Origin: Bog-159 sp963738345
GTDB lineage: Bacteria > Acidobacteriota > Terriglobia > Bryobacterales > Bryobacteraceae
Length of the DNA: 64,000 nucleotides
Assembly (NCBI GenBank): GCA_963738345.1
Contig: CAVTWI010000002.1
Span: 4,216,001 to 4,280,000 of the forward strand
Direction: 5' to 3'
Shown: one piece after another, positions 44,818 through 54,416 of the stretch
How the letters are laid out: each line of letters begins with the position of its first letter
Position numbering within the stretch: the first letter of the stretch is position 1
The notes under the pieces: model-generated
The model's database searches: none
What the model was told of the DNA's origin: nothing
What the model saw: only the letters and a program-made list of their open reading frames with translations
Position numbers and translations under genes: made by a program

Positions 44818-46571
44818 ATGGAGGGTTTCGATCTTGGCGCTTCGCCCGATTCCAACGGCACCCGCTTCCGCGTATGGGCTCCCCGCCGCCGCCACGTGGA
44901 TGTGGAAGTTTCTGGCGGCGCCACCCACGCCCTAACCGCCGCGCCCGGCGGATATTTCACCGGACACATCCCGCACCTCGCCCCCGGCGCCCAATACAAA
45001 TACCGCCTCAATGGCGCCCACTCCTTTCCCGACCCGGCCTCCCGCTACCAACCCCACGGCGTCCACGGCCCTTCCCAAATCGTCGACCCCGCCGCCTTCA
45101 CCTGGACCGATTCCTCCTGGCGCGGCCTCGCGCTCGAAGACCTCATCCTCTACGAAGTCCACACCGGCGCCGCCACCCCCGAAGGTACCTTCGACGCCCT
45201 AATAACCCGCCTCGACGCAATCCGCGATCTCGGCGTCACCGCCCTACTCCTCATGTCCGTCGCCGATTTCGCCGGCAACCGCAACTGGGGCTACGACGGC
45301 GTCAGTTTATTCGCGCCCTCCCGCGTCTATGGCGGCCCCGAAGCCCTACGCCGCCTGGTCAACGCCGCCCACACACGCAACCTCGCCGTCATTCTCGATG
45401 TCGTCTATAACCACTACGGGCCCGATGGCAACTACCTGAAGCGGTTCAGCCCCGAATATTTCTCCGGCATCCACACCCCCTGGGGCGAAGCCCTCAACTA
45501 CAGCAGCCGTCCCGTCCGCGATTTCGTCATCGCCAACGCCCGCCACTGGGCCCTCGAGTATCATATGGATGGCCTGCGCCTCGACGCCGTCCAAGCCATC
45601 GACGACGCCACCCAGCCTCACATCATCGCTGAACTCGCCCGCGCCGTGCGCGCCTCCCTCCCCCCCACCGCGCCTTCCTGGTCATCGCCGAAGACGAAAC
45701 CAACAACCCCAAATTTGTCCAACCCGCATCCGCCGGCGGCTATGCCCTCGACGCCGTCTACGCCGACGATTTCCATCACCACATCCACGTCGCGCTCAGT
45801 GGCGAAAAGACCGGCTACTATTCCCGTTACACTGGCGCCGTCGATGACCTCGTCACCACCCTGCGCGCAGGCTGGTGGCGCGACCCCTTGGGCTTTGCCC
45901 CCCCCCAACACCTTCTCTACTGCCTTCAAAATCATGACCAGATCGGCAACCGCCCCTTCGGCGAACGCCTCAATCATTTGGTCGATCCCGCCGCCTACCG
46001 CGCCGTCTCCGCGCTCCTGCTACTCAGCCCCTATCCCCCGCTCCTATTCATGGGGCAGGAGTGGGCCGCCTCCACTCCGTTCTATTACTTCACCGACCAT
46101 CACCACCAACTCGGCCGCCACATCCACGAAGGGCGCCTCACATATCTCAACCACCTGTACCCCGGCCACGACTACGCCCGCGCGCCCGCCCCCCAGCACA
46201 TCCAAACGTTCCTCGATTCAAAACTGCGCTGGGACGAGCGCCCCCAACCCGCCCACGCCTGCACACTCCGCCTCTACCGCGACCTGATATCTTACCGCCC
46301 CTGCTCCGGCGGCCCCTTCACCGTCGAAAGACTTGCCCCCCACGCCCTAGCCCTCCGCCGCGCCGAATCCTTGCTGATCGTCAACCTCCGCGGCCCCCTG
46401 GAATGGGACCTTTCCCGCGAGACCGCCATCCATCCCATCCTCGATACAGAAGACCCCACCTACGGCGGCCAAGGCCAGACCCGCCTCGCCGGATCCACAC
46501 TCTATATGTCCGGCCCCGCCGCTCTACTCCTGACGGCGCAACCATGCTACCGTCAAATCGAAAATGCCTGA
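44818..46571 (+). pseudogene. treZ: Malto-oligosyltrehalose trehalohydrolase, frameshift in a 7-C run
   Basis: About 584 residues when joined. The N-terminal CBM48-like domain (FRVWAPRRRHVDVEV) and GH13 barrel fit TreZ, which releases trehalose from maltooligosyl-trehalose: LYEVHTGAATPEGTFDAL, VILDVVYNHYGPDGNY, nucleophile region MDGLRLDAVQAI, acid FLVIAEDETNN and LLYCLQNHDQIGNRPFGERL. The frame breaks at CTCCCCCCCACC (C-run 45660-45666); one more C restores SLPPHRAFLVIAEDE. Probably a homopolymer error. The stop overlaps the aldo/keto reductase start. No treY or treX is in view. Confidence 0.85.
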
Positions 46572-47579
46572 CGACGCCATCGACCCCGCGCGAGTCCCCC
46601 ACCACACCCTGTACACCGGCGCCCGCATGCCTGCCATCGGCCTGGGAACCTTCGGCTCCGACCATGCCCCCCCCACGAAATCGCCGCCGCCGTGAAAGGC
46701 GCCGCCGCCGTCGGATACCGCCACTTCGATTGCGCCTCCGTCTACGGCAACGAGCATCACATCGGCCACGCCCTTCGCGAAATCCAATCCTCCGGCATTC
46801 CCCGCCGCGACCTCTGGATCGTCTCCAAACTCTGGAACGACAAGCACCACCCCGGCGACGTCATCGCCTCCTGCCGCCAATCCCTCGCCGACCTCCAACT
46901 CGACTACCTCGACCTCTACCTGGTCCACTGGCCCTTCCCCAACTTCCACCCCCCCGGTTGCGACGTCTCCGCCCGCAGCCCCGACGCCCAGCCCTACATC
47001 CACGAAAATTACATGCGCACCTGGCGCGCCATGGAATCCCTCGTCGATTCCGGACTCGTCCGCCACATCGGCACCTCCAACATGACCATCCCCAAGTTGG
47101 AACTCGTCCTCCGCGATGCCCGCACCCCCCCCGCCGTCAACGAAATGGAACTGCACCCCCACTTCCAGCAGCCTGCCCTGTTCGATTTCGTGCGCGCCCA
47201 CGGTGTCGCCCCCGTCGGCTACTCCCCCATCGGATCCCCCGCCCGCCCCGCGCGCGACCGCACTCCCGAAGATACTTCCCCCGTCGAAGATCCCGTCATC
47301 ATCCGCATCGCCCGCCGCCTCGGCGTGCATCCCGCCGTGGTCTGCGTCAAATGGGCCGTCCAGCGCGGCCAGACCCCCATCCCCTTCTCCACCCGCCGCG
47401 CCAACTATCTCGCCAACCTCGCAGCCGTCATCGCCGATCCGCTAACCGGCCAGGAAATGGAAGACATCCGCGGCATTGATCGTAATTGCCGCCTCATCAA
47501 AGGCCAGGTTTTCTTGTGGAAAGCCAATCAAAACTGGGAAGACCTTTGGGATCCCACCGGAGAAATCACCCCATCATGA
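46564..47579 (+). pseudogene. Aldo/keto reductase, frameshift in an 8-C run
   Basis: About 338 residues. The start MPDDAIDPARVPHHTLYTGA leads to MPAIGLGTFGSDHAP, where eight C (46667-46674) must be nine to continue as HEIAAAVKGAAAVGYRHFDC. The rest is intact: catalytic Asp and Tyr in YRHFDCASVYGNE, Lys in WIVSKLWNDKHH, His in LYLVHWPFP, and the NADPH site KWAVQRGQTPIPFS. It reduces aldehydes or ketones with NADPH. It overlaps treZ upstream and the dehydrogenase downstream (ATGA). Confidence 0.85.
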
Positions 47580-48646
47580 CGACCACCAAAACCATGCCAG
47601 GCGCCTACCTGCCCGGCAATAGTAATGTCGAACTACGCGAAGTCCCCGTTCCCGCCCCCGGCCACGGCGAAGTCCTCCTCCGCATGAAAGCCTCCACCAT
47701 CTGCGGTTCCGACATTCGCTGCATCTACCACGAGCACCTCGGCAAGGGCCCCGAAGGCTACCAGGGCGTGATCGCCGGCCATGAACCCTCCGGCCAGATC
47801 GTCGCCGCCGGTCCCGGATGCCGCCGCTTCGCCGAAGGCGACCGCGTCATCGTCTATCACATCTCCGGTTGCGGGGTGTGCAACGATTGCCGCCGCGGCT
47901 ACATGATTTCCTGCACCAGCGAACGCTACCGCCGCGCCTACGGATGGCAGCGCGATGGCGGTATGGCCCCCTACCTCATCGCCGAAGAGAAGGACCTCAT
48001 CGCCCTCCCCCCCCAACTGTCTTTTGCCGATGGCGCGCAAGTCGCCTGCGGCTTCGGCACCGTCTACGAAGGTCTCCGCAAAATCGGCATCTCCGGTGAC
48101 GACGCCGTCCTCATCACCGGACTCGGACCCGTGGGCCTCGCCACCGCCGCCCTTTGCCGCAAACTCGGCGCGCCCCAAATCATCGGCATCGATGTCCTCC
48201 CCGAGCGCATGGAACTCGCCACAAAACTCGGACTCTGTGACAGCGTCCTCCCCTCCGGCCCGGATAATGTGGCACAGGTCCGCGAACTGACCGGCGGCCG
48301 CGGCGTCGAGCGCGCCGTCGATTGTTCCGCCCACGCCGGCGCCCGCGCCACCGCCATCCGCGCCACCCGCAAATGCGGCAAAATTGTCTTCCTCGGCGAA
48401 GGCGGCACGGTGGACTTCAACCCCTCGCCCGATATCATCCACGACCAGAAAACCATCTACGGCTCCTGGGTCACCTCCACCTGGCTGATGGAAGAATTGG
48501 TCGAGCGCCTGGTCCGCTGGAATCTGCACCCCGCGGCGCTCATTACCCACCGCTTCCCCCTAGATGAAGTAGGAAAAGCCTACGAGCTAATGGCCTCCGG
48601 TAAGTGCGGCAAAGTCGCCGTCTGTTTCGACGAAGAACTCATCTGA
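47576..48646 (+). CDS. Zinc-dependent medium-chain alcohol dehydrogenase
   Basis: A 356-residue MDR-family dehydrogenase (threonine/sorbitol dehydrogenase-like). Catalytic-zinc ligands are in TICGSDIRC and GHEPSGQI, structural-zinc cysteines in CGVCNDCRRGYMISC, and the NAD(P) Rossmann motif is ITGLGPVGLATAALCRKLGA. The ATG at 47576 overlaps the aldo/keto reductase stop, so TreZ, reductase and dehydrogenase form one operon. It is the last gene before the lower-GC island. Confidence 0.88.
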   Translation: MTTTKTMPGAYLPGNSNVELREVPVPAPGHGEVLLRMKASTICGSDIRCIYHEHLGKGPEGYQGVIAGHEPSGQIVAAGPGCRRFAEGDRVIVYHISGCGVCNDCRRGYMISCTSERYRRAYGWQRDGGMAPYLIAEEKDLIALPPQLSFADGAQVACGFGTVYEGLRKIGISGDDAVLITGLGPVGLATAALCRKLGAPQIIGIDVLPERMELATKLGLCDSVLPSGPDNVAQVRELTGGRGVERAVDCSAHAGARATAIRATRKCGKIVFLGEGGTVDFNPSPDIIHDQKTIYGSWVTSTWLMEELVERLVRWNLHPAALITHRFPLDEVGKAYELMASGKCGKVAVCFDEELI

Positions 48647-48951
48647 TCGGTCTTTCGAGCAGCGCGTGTTCAGCAGGCAGTTTCTAAGCCTTTTGCAAGT
48701 CCGCGAACTGCTCTGCACGTATTCCCATTGATCGAAACCCGGTTCCCAATTGTCCATGAGGCGGACCGTGATCACCGCTGCCATGATCGGACCGGGAGCA
48801 TGAAGAGAGTCGCGACCGCCGACTCTAATCCGACAACATCGCGTAGCTTTCGCAGGGTGGCGCGAGCTGGCCAACTACGCGAAGTGCAATCGATGAGCAG
48901 CGGCGGCCTTAAACGCGAGCCGTGTTATCGTTACCGGCAGGACTTTTGACC
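48647..48951. other. Non-coding left edge of the accessory island
   Basis: About 305 bp where base composition changes from the GC-rich flank. No frame with a recognisable motif is found on either strand. No tRNA, integrase or clear direct repeat marks the boundary. A short GGCAGGA lies upstream of the ATG at 48952. Confidence 0.5.
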
Positions 48952-51369
48952 ATGGCAACCGACTATTCAATCTGCAGGGATCGGGTGGCGGATCTAGCAG
49001 ACTGGTACTATCAAAACGCTGCGCAGCGTAACGAAGCTACCACCCGGCTGCAATTGATAGACCGTCTCTTCTTTGATTGCCTCGGATGGAGCCGCGATGA
49101 CGTATACCTGGAGGAGCCACACGATTGTAAGTATGCGGATTACACCTTCCTCTTTCCGCGCAAGCTTCTGATCGTAGAAGCCAAGAAAGAAGGAGTCTAC
49201 TTCGAACTCCCAGCGGGCCCCCCCCGCCTCGATCAGTCAATCCAATCTCTCCTCAAGACCACACCTGAACTCCGAGCCGCCATAGAGCAGGTAGCTCGTT
49301 ACTGCCAGCAACGGGGTGTGCCGTACGCGGCAGTCACAAACGGCCACCAGTTGGTGGTTTTTGTCGCTTCGCGGGCAGATGGAAAACCTCCATTTGAAGG
49401 CCAAGCAATCGTATTCTCATCCCTCGTGCAGATGCGAGACTCTTTTCTCGATCTGTGGAACCTATTGTCTAAGGACGCCCTGGAGCACCAATTACTGCGA
49501 TCTAGGTTGATCGGGCAATCCGAGGTCAATTTACCCCGTAAACTCTCGGCCGTTATTCGGCCGTATCCGGGGACTAAAGGCCGGAACCCTTTTCAGAGTA
49601 GCATCAAGGCGGTCAGCGAATTCATTCTGGAGGACGTCGTACGAGCGAGAGAACTCGAGAGAACGTTCTTGCGCGCATGTTACTGTGCGAGCGGGGCTCT
49701 CTCAGAATACTCCCTACTGAACAAGCAAATGCTGCAAGCGCGTTATGCGGCGCTCTTTGATGCGGAGCGGCCTGGACCGGCCACCGCACCAGCTGTCGAA
49801 TATGGCGTCGTTAACCCAGAATTGCTTGCCCAGAGCTTTAGTCGTAGGCCCATTCTCCTCATCGGCGATGTGGGCGTCGGCAAGACGACTTTCATCCGCA
49901 GATTCATCAGCGACGATCCTTCATTTGCGACGACGGCTATCGCGATTTACATTGATTTCGGGTCCGTGGGTACCCTTACAACCGATCTTCGGCTATACAT
50001 TGTCGACGAAATTGACCGGCAACTTGTGGAAGATTGCCAAATAGACACTCAGGAAGAATTATTTGTTCGACGAATATACTCGCCTGAGCTCAACAGATTT
50101 GGAGCTGGGGTAAATAAACCCTTAAAAGCCAAGAAACCCGGTCTGTATCAGCAGAAGGAGATCGAATTTCTTGAACAGTTGTCCGGAAATAGAGAAGAGC
50201 ACGTCCGTCGTGCCCTTGCCGAGATCTCGCACGCTCACCGCAAACAGATTGTGATCTTTCTTGACAACACGGACCAAAGAACCGAGCAAGATCAGCAAGC
50301 AGTATTCTTGATCGCTCAGGAGATGGCGGACCGGTGGCAGGCAATGATTTATGTGACTCTACGACCGGAGACTTACCATGCCTCGATGCGTCGGGGCGCG
50401 CTTACTGGCTATCATCCAAAGGCATTTACCATCGCGCCGCCGCGCGTGGATCGGGTGATTCGCAAGCGCCTGATCTTCGGGCTGAGGTTAACTAGCGGGC
50501 AGATCCCTTTGGGCGCACCTGTCCGCGCATCCCATTTGGACCTCACCTCCCTCGAGATCCTTTTGCGCGTGTTCCTTCGATCCACAAATAGAGCGGATGC
50601 CTCGCCCAGAAAAGACGATGTCATGCGTTGCCTTGAAAATGTCTCCTCGGGAAATGTCCGACTTGCACTCGACCTCGTCCGAGGCTTTTTCGGTAGCGGC
50701 CACGTTGATACCCAAAAGATCATCACGAAAGTCAAGGATGAGGGTGGCTACTTCATTCCCCTACACGAATTTCACAGAGCCATAATATATGGGGACAACG
50801 TTCATTACGATCCAAGTCGTTCGCCCATTGCCAACATTCTTGACATTACCACCGTAGATCCTAAGGAACACTTCCTACAGCCGATAATAATTGCCTATCT
50901 TCGGCATCCTGCGATCGAGAGGAGCGACGAAGGATTTGTCCCTGTCGAGAAAGTCTACGAGTATTGCCAGGGACTTAGCTTCATGCCCGAACAAATCGAC
51001 GTCGCGATTATCCGCTGCTTCAGCAAGAGGTTAATCGAGACCGCTGCGAGGCGCATTCCAATACCGGGTAAGATAGATGGGTTTGGAGTACGGCCAACCC
51101 CGATTGGCCTGTACCACATCCATGAGCTGTTAGGGAACTTCAGTTATCTGGATGCGATCATTGTGGACACGCCGATTCTTGATGCTGAACTTGAGCAGCA
51201 CATCAACGAAGCCCACACATTAGCTGAACGGGTCGAGCGAGTTCTCGTATTCCGCGAGTACCTAGACCGCGCTTGGAGTTTTTTCCACTCGCCGGATCTA
51301 CCGTTAGATTGGAAAGACAAATCGACAGAATTATTGGCGCTATTAATGCGTCTAAGCAAACGAGAATAG
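48952..51369 (+). CDS. PD-(D/E)xK nuclease fused to a P-loop ATPase, candidate defence effector
   Basis: An 805-residue cytoplasmic protein. N-terminal residues about 25-150 resemble the HsdR_N-type restriction-nuclease fold: EEP...KYADYTF with Asp63, and LLIVEAKKEG with Glu76 and Lys78. A P-loop NTPase follows: Walker A GDVGVGKTT (305-313), a middle with TTDLRLYIVDEIDRQL, and Walker B IVIFLDNTDQ (Asp438). The C-terminus (about 590-800) looks like winged-helix modules. Codon use and GC are unlike the flanks, which indicates acquisition. It faces the reverse transcriptase tail-to-tail with 106 bp between. I know no named family with this exact order; a sensing ATPase with a nuclease output is the inference. 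Confidence 0.72.
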   Translation: MATDYSICRDRVADLADWYYQNAAQRNEATTRLQLIDRLFFDCLGWSRDDVYLEEPHDCKYADYTFLFPRKLLIVEAKKEGVYFELPAGPPRLDQSIQSLLKTTPELRAAIEQVARYCQQRGVPYAAVTNGHQLVVFVASRADGKPPFEGQAIVFSSLVQMRDSFLDLWNLLSKDALEHQLLRSRLIGQSEVNLPRKLSAVIRPYPGTKGRNPFQSSIKAVSEFILEDVVRARELERTFLRACYCASGALSEYSLLNKQMLQARYAALFDAERPGPATAPAVEYGVVNPELLAQSFSRRPILLIGDVGVGKTTFIRRFISDDPSFATTAIAIYIDFGSVGTLTTDLRLYIVDEIDRQLVEDCQIDTQEELFVRRIYSPELNRFGAGVNKPLKAKKPGLYQQKEIEFLEQLSGNREEHVRRALAEISHAHRKQIVIFLDNTDQRTEQDQQAVFLIAQEMADRWQAMIYVTLRPETYHASMRRGALTGYHPKAFTIAPPRVDRVIRKRLIFGLRLTSGQIPLGAPVRASHLDLTSLEILLRVFLRSTNRADASPRKDDVMRCLENVSSGNVRLALDLVRGFFGSGHVDTQKIITKVKDEGGYFIPLHEFHRAIIYGDNVHYDPSRSPIANILDITTVDPKEHFLQPIIIAYLRHPAIERSDEGFVPVEKVYEYCQGLSFMPEQIDVAIIRCFSKRLIETAARRIPIPGKIDGFGVRPTPIGLYHIHELLGNFSYLDAIIVDTPILDAELEQHINEAHTLAERVERVLVFREYLDRAWSFFHSPDLPLDWKDKSTELLALLMRLSKRE

Positions 51370-51475
51370 TCTCTGGACGCACGCCCGCAAAATCGGGCAA
51401 AATCTTCTTCCTCGCGAAGGAGGCACAGGCCGGTCATATCAGGGCCGGTAGCCGACAGAAGTACGACAACACTAC

Positions 51476-53065
51476 TTAAAACGGGTTGGCATTCGCCCAA
51501 GTTATCACCGATTTTTCCAGGATGTCGGCGCCCCCACGGAGAGAACGGTAAAAGGGACTCCTCACGTCGACTGAAACGCAGCTATAGGCCGCAATAAACG
51601 CTCGCCTGGACCAGGCATCGAGTTCCGCCACCCCTTGTCTCCGTGCCTGAAACCAGTAGTTCTTTTTCGCCCGCCCCAATGCGAGCATGATCTCTCGCCG
51701 GGCGGCATTGTCGGTGCACCGATCGTACAGCTTTTCAAACTCGTCCTCGTTGTCGAATTCCCTGCCCTTGGTAAACAGACTCAGCAAGCACATTCTCTCG
51801 TAGGAGCTAATTGCACCCTTCCTAAGACTCTGTAAGACGCGCTTCCCGATCCTGCGGCTTGCCGCTGAACCTATACCCCGCAGCGACTCAAGATATCGGA
51901 CTACAGAATCGATCACTGGGAACAGTTTGTCTATGTTATCAAGTACAATATTGGTTGCCTCAAATAGACCGAGTTGCCGCATTCGATGGAGGACGAAGCT
52001 GGTTACGATTGGATCAATCCGCTCAGCCGAAATCTGCTCCTTTAACACCTCTAAGAGATTGAGCTTGTCGACCTCCACCCGGGTTTCCTCCGGGAGGTCA
52101 TCGTAATCGATCTCCGCTTCGTATTCATCCTCCCAGCCTGCCTCTTCCAGCAGTTCCTGAAGTTTCGCGCCCAGACTCTCGATCTCCGCACGTTCGCCGC
52201 TCGAGGTGAATCGTCTCATGTAGACTTCTTTCTTGAGTACTAGAGTCTTCAGCGGCTGCAATGTCAAACCATGCGTATTGAACAAGTGCGATGCTAGATG
52301 TTCAAGCGCCAGGGTTGCATCGCCTTCCGATTTACAGAATATTCTGATATCGTCCGAATACCTACAGTACTTTCTCCCAGCCCCCACCAAGGCTCTGTCC
52401 AAATCGCTGATGGTCGCTTCGGCAATGATGCGTGACCCCGCGAGCCCGACAGGCAGGCCATACGAAACGAACGCGTTCCAATTGCTGATCATTCTTAGTA
52501 GACAATAGGCTGCGGGGGAGCGGCCAGTGGCCAAATCTAAGGCGGTCTCAACTGGATGAATATAAATGTGTGGAAAGAAGTCAGCAATGTCCGCCACGAC
52601 CACCCATTTGCAACTGGCTCTTCTAGCGAGGGTCAAGCAACGGGTGTTGAAATCATCCCAACGGTACGCCGGACTATACATTTGGCCATCTGGTTTGAGG
52701 TCGAAGCGCCAGCTAAAGACGGTGTTGGACGCACATGGGCTACGAAGAGACTCAAGCTGTGGTCCGACCTCATAGACGAGCGCAGTGAAAAGCAAGTATT
52801 CCAAAGGATCAAGCTGCGTGACAAAGCGGAAGGAATATGCGCCCTTACGAGCCAAGAAGCGACGAAGGGGTCTTGCCGTCCAGTCTCTCAAGTCTTGCGA
52901 GATCAGCCATGCCTGCACTTTGGCCCAATTGCTTCGAATGGCCTCGTATTCGAATGCGCGCGGAAGGAAGACAGTGTCGCCGAACTCCTCAACGTGTTTT
53001 AGTGCCCAATCGAGGGCCGCAGCAGAGGCATTGACCGACGTGGGGGGCGGATTCCATTTTGCCAT
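51476..53065 (-). CDS. Stand-alone reverse transcriptase, Abi/UG-like
   Basis: A 529-residue RNA-directed DNA polymerase. Fingers and palm motifs are visible: ARPLRRFLARKGAYSFRFVT (50s-80s), DIADFFPHIY (Asp159), GLPVGLAGSRIIAEATISDL (204-221) and the catalytic YSDD (Tyr236 to Asp239) in CRYSDDIRIF. The 250-residue C-terminal part is helical and has no maturase, endonuclease or Cas1 domain. Retron hallmarks (NAxxH, VTG) are not seen and there is no group II intron context. This fits the defence-associated Abi/UG classes. A strong AAAGGAG lies 9 nt before the ATG. It shares the low GC of the ATPase gene. Confidence 0.85.
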   Translation of the reverse strand: MAKWNPPPTSVNASAAALDWALKHVEEFGDTVFLPRAFEYEAIRSNWAKVQAWLISQDLRDWTARPLRRFLARKGAYSFRFVTQLDPLEYLLFTALVYEVGPQLESLRSPCASNTVFSWRFDLKPDGQMYSPAYRWDDFNTRCLTLARRASCKWVVVADIADFFPHIYIHPVETALDLATGRSPAAYCLLRMISNWNAFVSYGLPVGLAGSRIIAEATISDLDRALVGAGRKYCRYSDDIRIFCKSEGDATLALEHLASHLFNTHGLTLQPLKTLVLKKEVYMRRFTSSGERAEIESLGAKLQELLEEAGWEDEYEAEIDYDDLPEETRVEVDKLNLLEVLKEQISAERIDPIVTSFVLHRMRQLGLFEATNIVLDNIDKLFPVIDSVVRYLESLRGIGSAASRRIGKRVLQSLRKGAISSYERMCLLSLFTKGREFDNEDEFEKLYDRCTDNAARREIMLALGRAKKNYWFQARRQGVAELDAWSRRAFIAAYSCVSVDVRSPFYRSLRGGADILEKSVITWANANPF

Positions 53066-53333
53066 GTCCGATAACTCCTTTCACGATTCCGCTCTCGGCC
53101 TTTCGTACCCGACGGAATAACAGTTCAACTAGCCAGTCCAGATGAGCGCATTAGACCTCCCGGGACACTCCTAAATTTAGATGCGAGTGGAATGTCCAGG
53201 TGCAGGTAACTGTAACATGTGGTTCCCCTGCGCTGCAGGTCATTAAGCTGATCGCGCTTTGGGCCGAGTTCCGAGAGATTGCCCCAAAAAACGCATCGCC
53301 CACCCTACCTCAGACCTGCGCTATGATGACGAC
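53066..53333. other. Leader region of the reverse transcriptase, possible structured RNA
   Basis: 268 bp between the RT start and the DUF433 gene. An imperfect hairpin GGACACTCC / GGAATGTCC (53163-53171, 53189-53197) and a short CCTGC / GCAGG stem are visible. Several defence RTs use an adjacent non-coding RNA; this gap is the natural place to look, but nothing here proves one. Confidence 0.3.
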
Positions 53334-53561
53334 GTGCAGCAATTTACCCGCATCACGATGGACCCTGAAGTCATGGGTGGCAAGCCCTGCATCCGCGGCA
53401 TGCGCGTAACCGTGGGCATGATCGTCGAAGCGATGGCTGCCGGTCGCACCATCGAACAATTGCTGGCTGATTTCCCCTACATCGAGGAGCCGGATGTCCG
53501 GGAATCTCTCGCCTTCGCCGCAAGGCTCGCGCAAGGACACGCGATCCCGCTAGCAAGTTAG
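53334..53561 (+). CDS. DUF433 antitoxin
   Basis: A 75-residue VapB-like antitoxin of the DUF433 family. It shows ITMDPEVMGGKPCIRGMRVT, then VGMIVEAMAAGRTIEQLLADF and YIEEPDVRESLAFAARLA, the full family pattern at the usual length. The start is GTG at 53334, where homologous length and sequence begin. Its TAG stop overlaps the ATG of the toxin relic by one base. It is intact, while its partner is broken. Confidence 0.88.
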   Translation: MQQFTRITMDPEVMGGKPCIRGMRVTVGMIVEAMAAGRTIEQLLADFPYIEEPDVRESLAFAARLAQGHAIPLAS

Positions 53562-53931
53562 ATGCGCCTTATCGTCGATATGAACCTGACGCCTAGCTAG
53601 GTTCCGTTTCTCCAGGGCGTTGGGCACGAAGCTGTCCACTGGTCATCGATCGGTCCGATATCTGCCAAGGCATAGCGAAATCTGTGATTACGCTCGCCAG
53701 TCTGCCTACGTAATTCTGACAAACGACCTGGACTTTCCTCAAATCCTCGCGCACACGAGAAGTAACTCGCCGAGCGTCGTGCTTCTGCGTGGCGAACCGC
53801 TCGTTCCAAAAGTCCGGGGACCAGCGCTTCTCGAGGCCCTGCAAAGCTGTAAGGCCGAACTCAACCGAGGCGCTATCGTCACTCTCGACTGGTCGGACAC
53901 TCCGCGCGCCAGGGTGTTGCCCCTCCGCTAA
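53562..53931 (+). pseudogene. DUF5615 PIN-like toxin, disabled by nonsense codon and frameshift
   Basis: The original frame MRLIVDMNLTPS meets TAG at 53598-53600, where the family has Trp (TGG), and continues as VPFLQGVGHEAVHWSSIGPI. A one-base insertion (extra C near 53671 in AAGGCATAGC) moves it to SEICDYARQSAYVILTNDLD, which runs to the TAA at 53931 with FPQILAHTRSNSPSVVLLRG intact. Two independent lesions, one of them a point nonsense, argue for real decay rather than sequencing error. Confidence 0.82.
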
Positions 53932-54179
53932 GACCCAAGAAGCGCACGAGGCCGAATACTATGGCGGTGCATGGCGGTGGAGTCTTTAATCGCTTTCACT
54001 CCTTAAGAACTTACACACACGACGATTCGAGCGCCCATATCGACTTCGGACGGCTGCCTTTCCCCTTCCCGATGATCGGCTGCGCCCTTTTCCCGCTTCC
54101 TGGCATTACTACTGAAAAACGCGCTCCATCCCCGACTCGCCCATCAGCCAACTTTCAAACATTGCCCAGGCGATCTACA

Positions 54180-54416
54180 ATGGAAGGCGAGGACACATTC
54201 GTGACACGCCAGTTCGATGTCGTGATTGAACCGGACTCCGAAGGCTATTACTTAGCGTCAGTTCCCGAAATTCCCGCTTGCCATACGCAAGCGCGGTCCC
54301 TCGACGAGGCCACCGAGCGCATCCGCGAAGCCATACATCTGTGTCTGGAAGTGGAAGACACGCCGGAACAAGACTTGGAATTCGTTGGCATCCAGCTCGT
54401 GACCATCGCTGCATGA
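54180..54416 (+). CDS. HicB-like antitoxin, orphan
   Basis: A 78-residue HicB-type protein: RQFDVVIEPDSEGYYLASVP, EIPACHTQARSLDEATERIR, then EAIHLCLEVEDTPEQ. This is the RNase-H-like HicB core without a DNA-binding tail. Start ATG 54180 (alternative GTG 54201). It overlaps the hicA relic by 4 nt (ATGA), the usual coupling. The toxin that should follow is truncated. Confidence 0.8.
   Translation: MEGEDTFVTRQFDVVIEPDSEGYYLASVPEIPACHTQARSLDEATERIREAIHLCLEVEDTPEQDLEFVGIQLVTIAA

Noticed and set aside
48587..48874. Minus-strand frame across the left edge of the island
   Set aside because: No ribosome-binding site, no recognisable motif, and it overlaps the end of the alcohol dehydrogenase gene.
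51386..51402. GCCCG / CGGGC stem between the ATPase and RT genes as an intrinsic terminator
   Set aside because: Only five base pairs and followed by AAAATC rather than a T-run; too weak to call.
51476..53065. Reverse transcriptase as part of a group II intron or a retron
   Set aside because: No maturase or endonuclease domain, no intron-like ends around the gene, and the retron NAxxH and VTG motifs are not seen.
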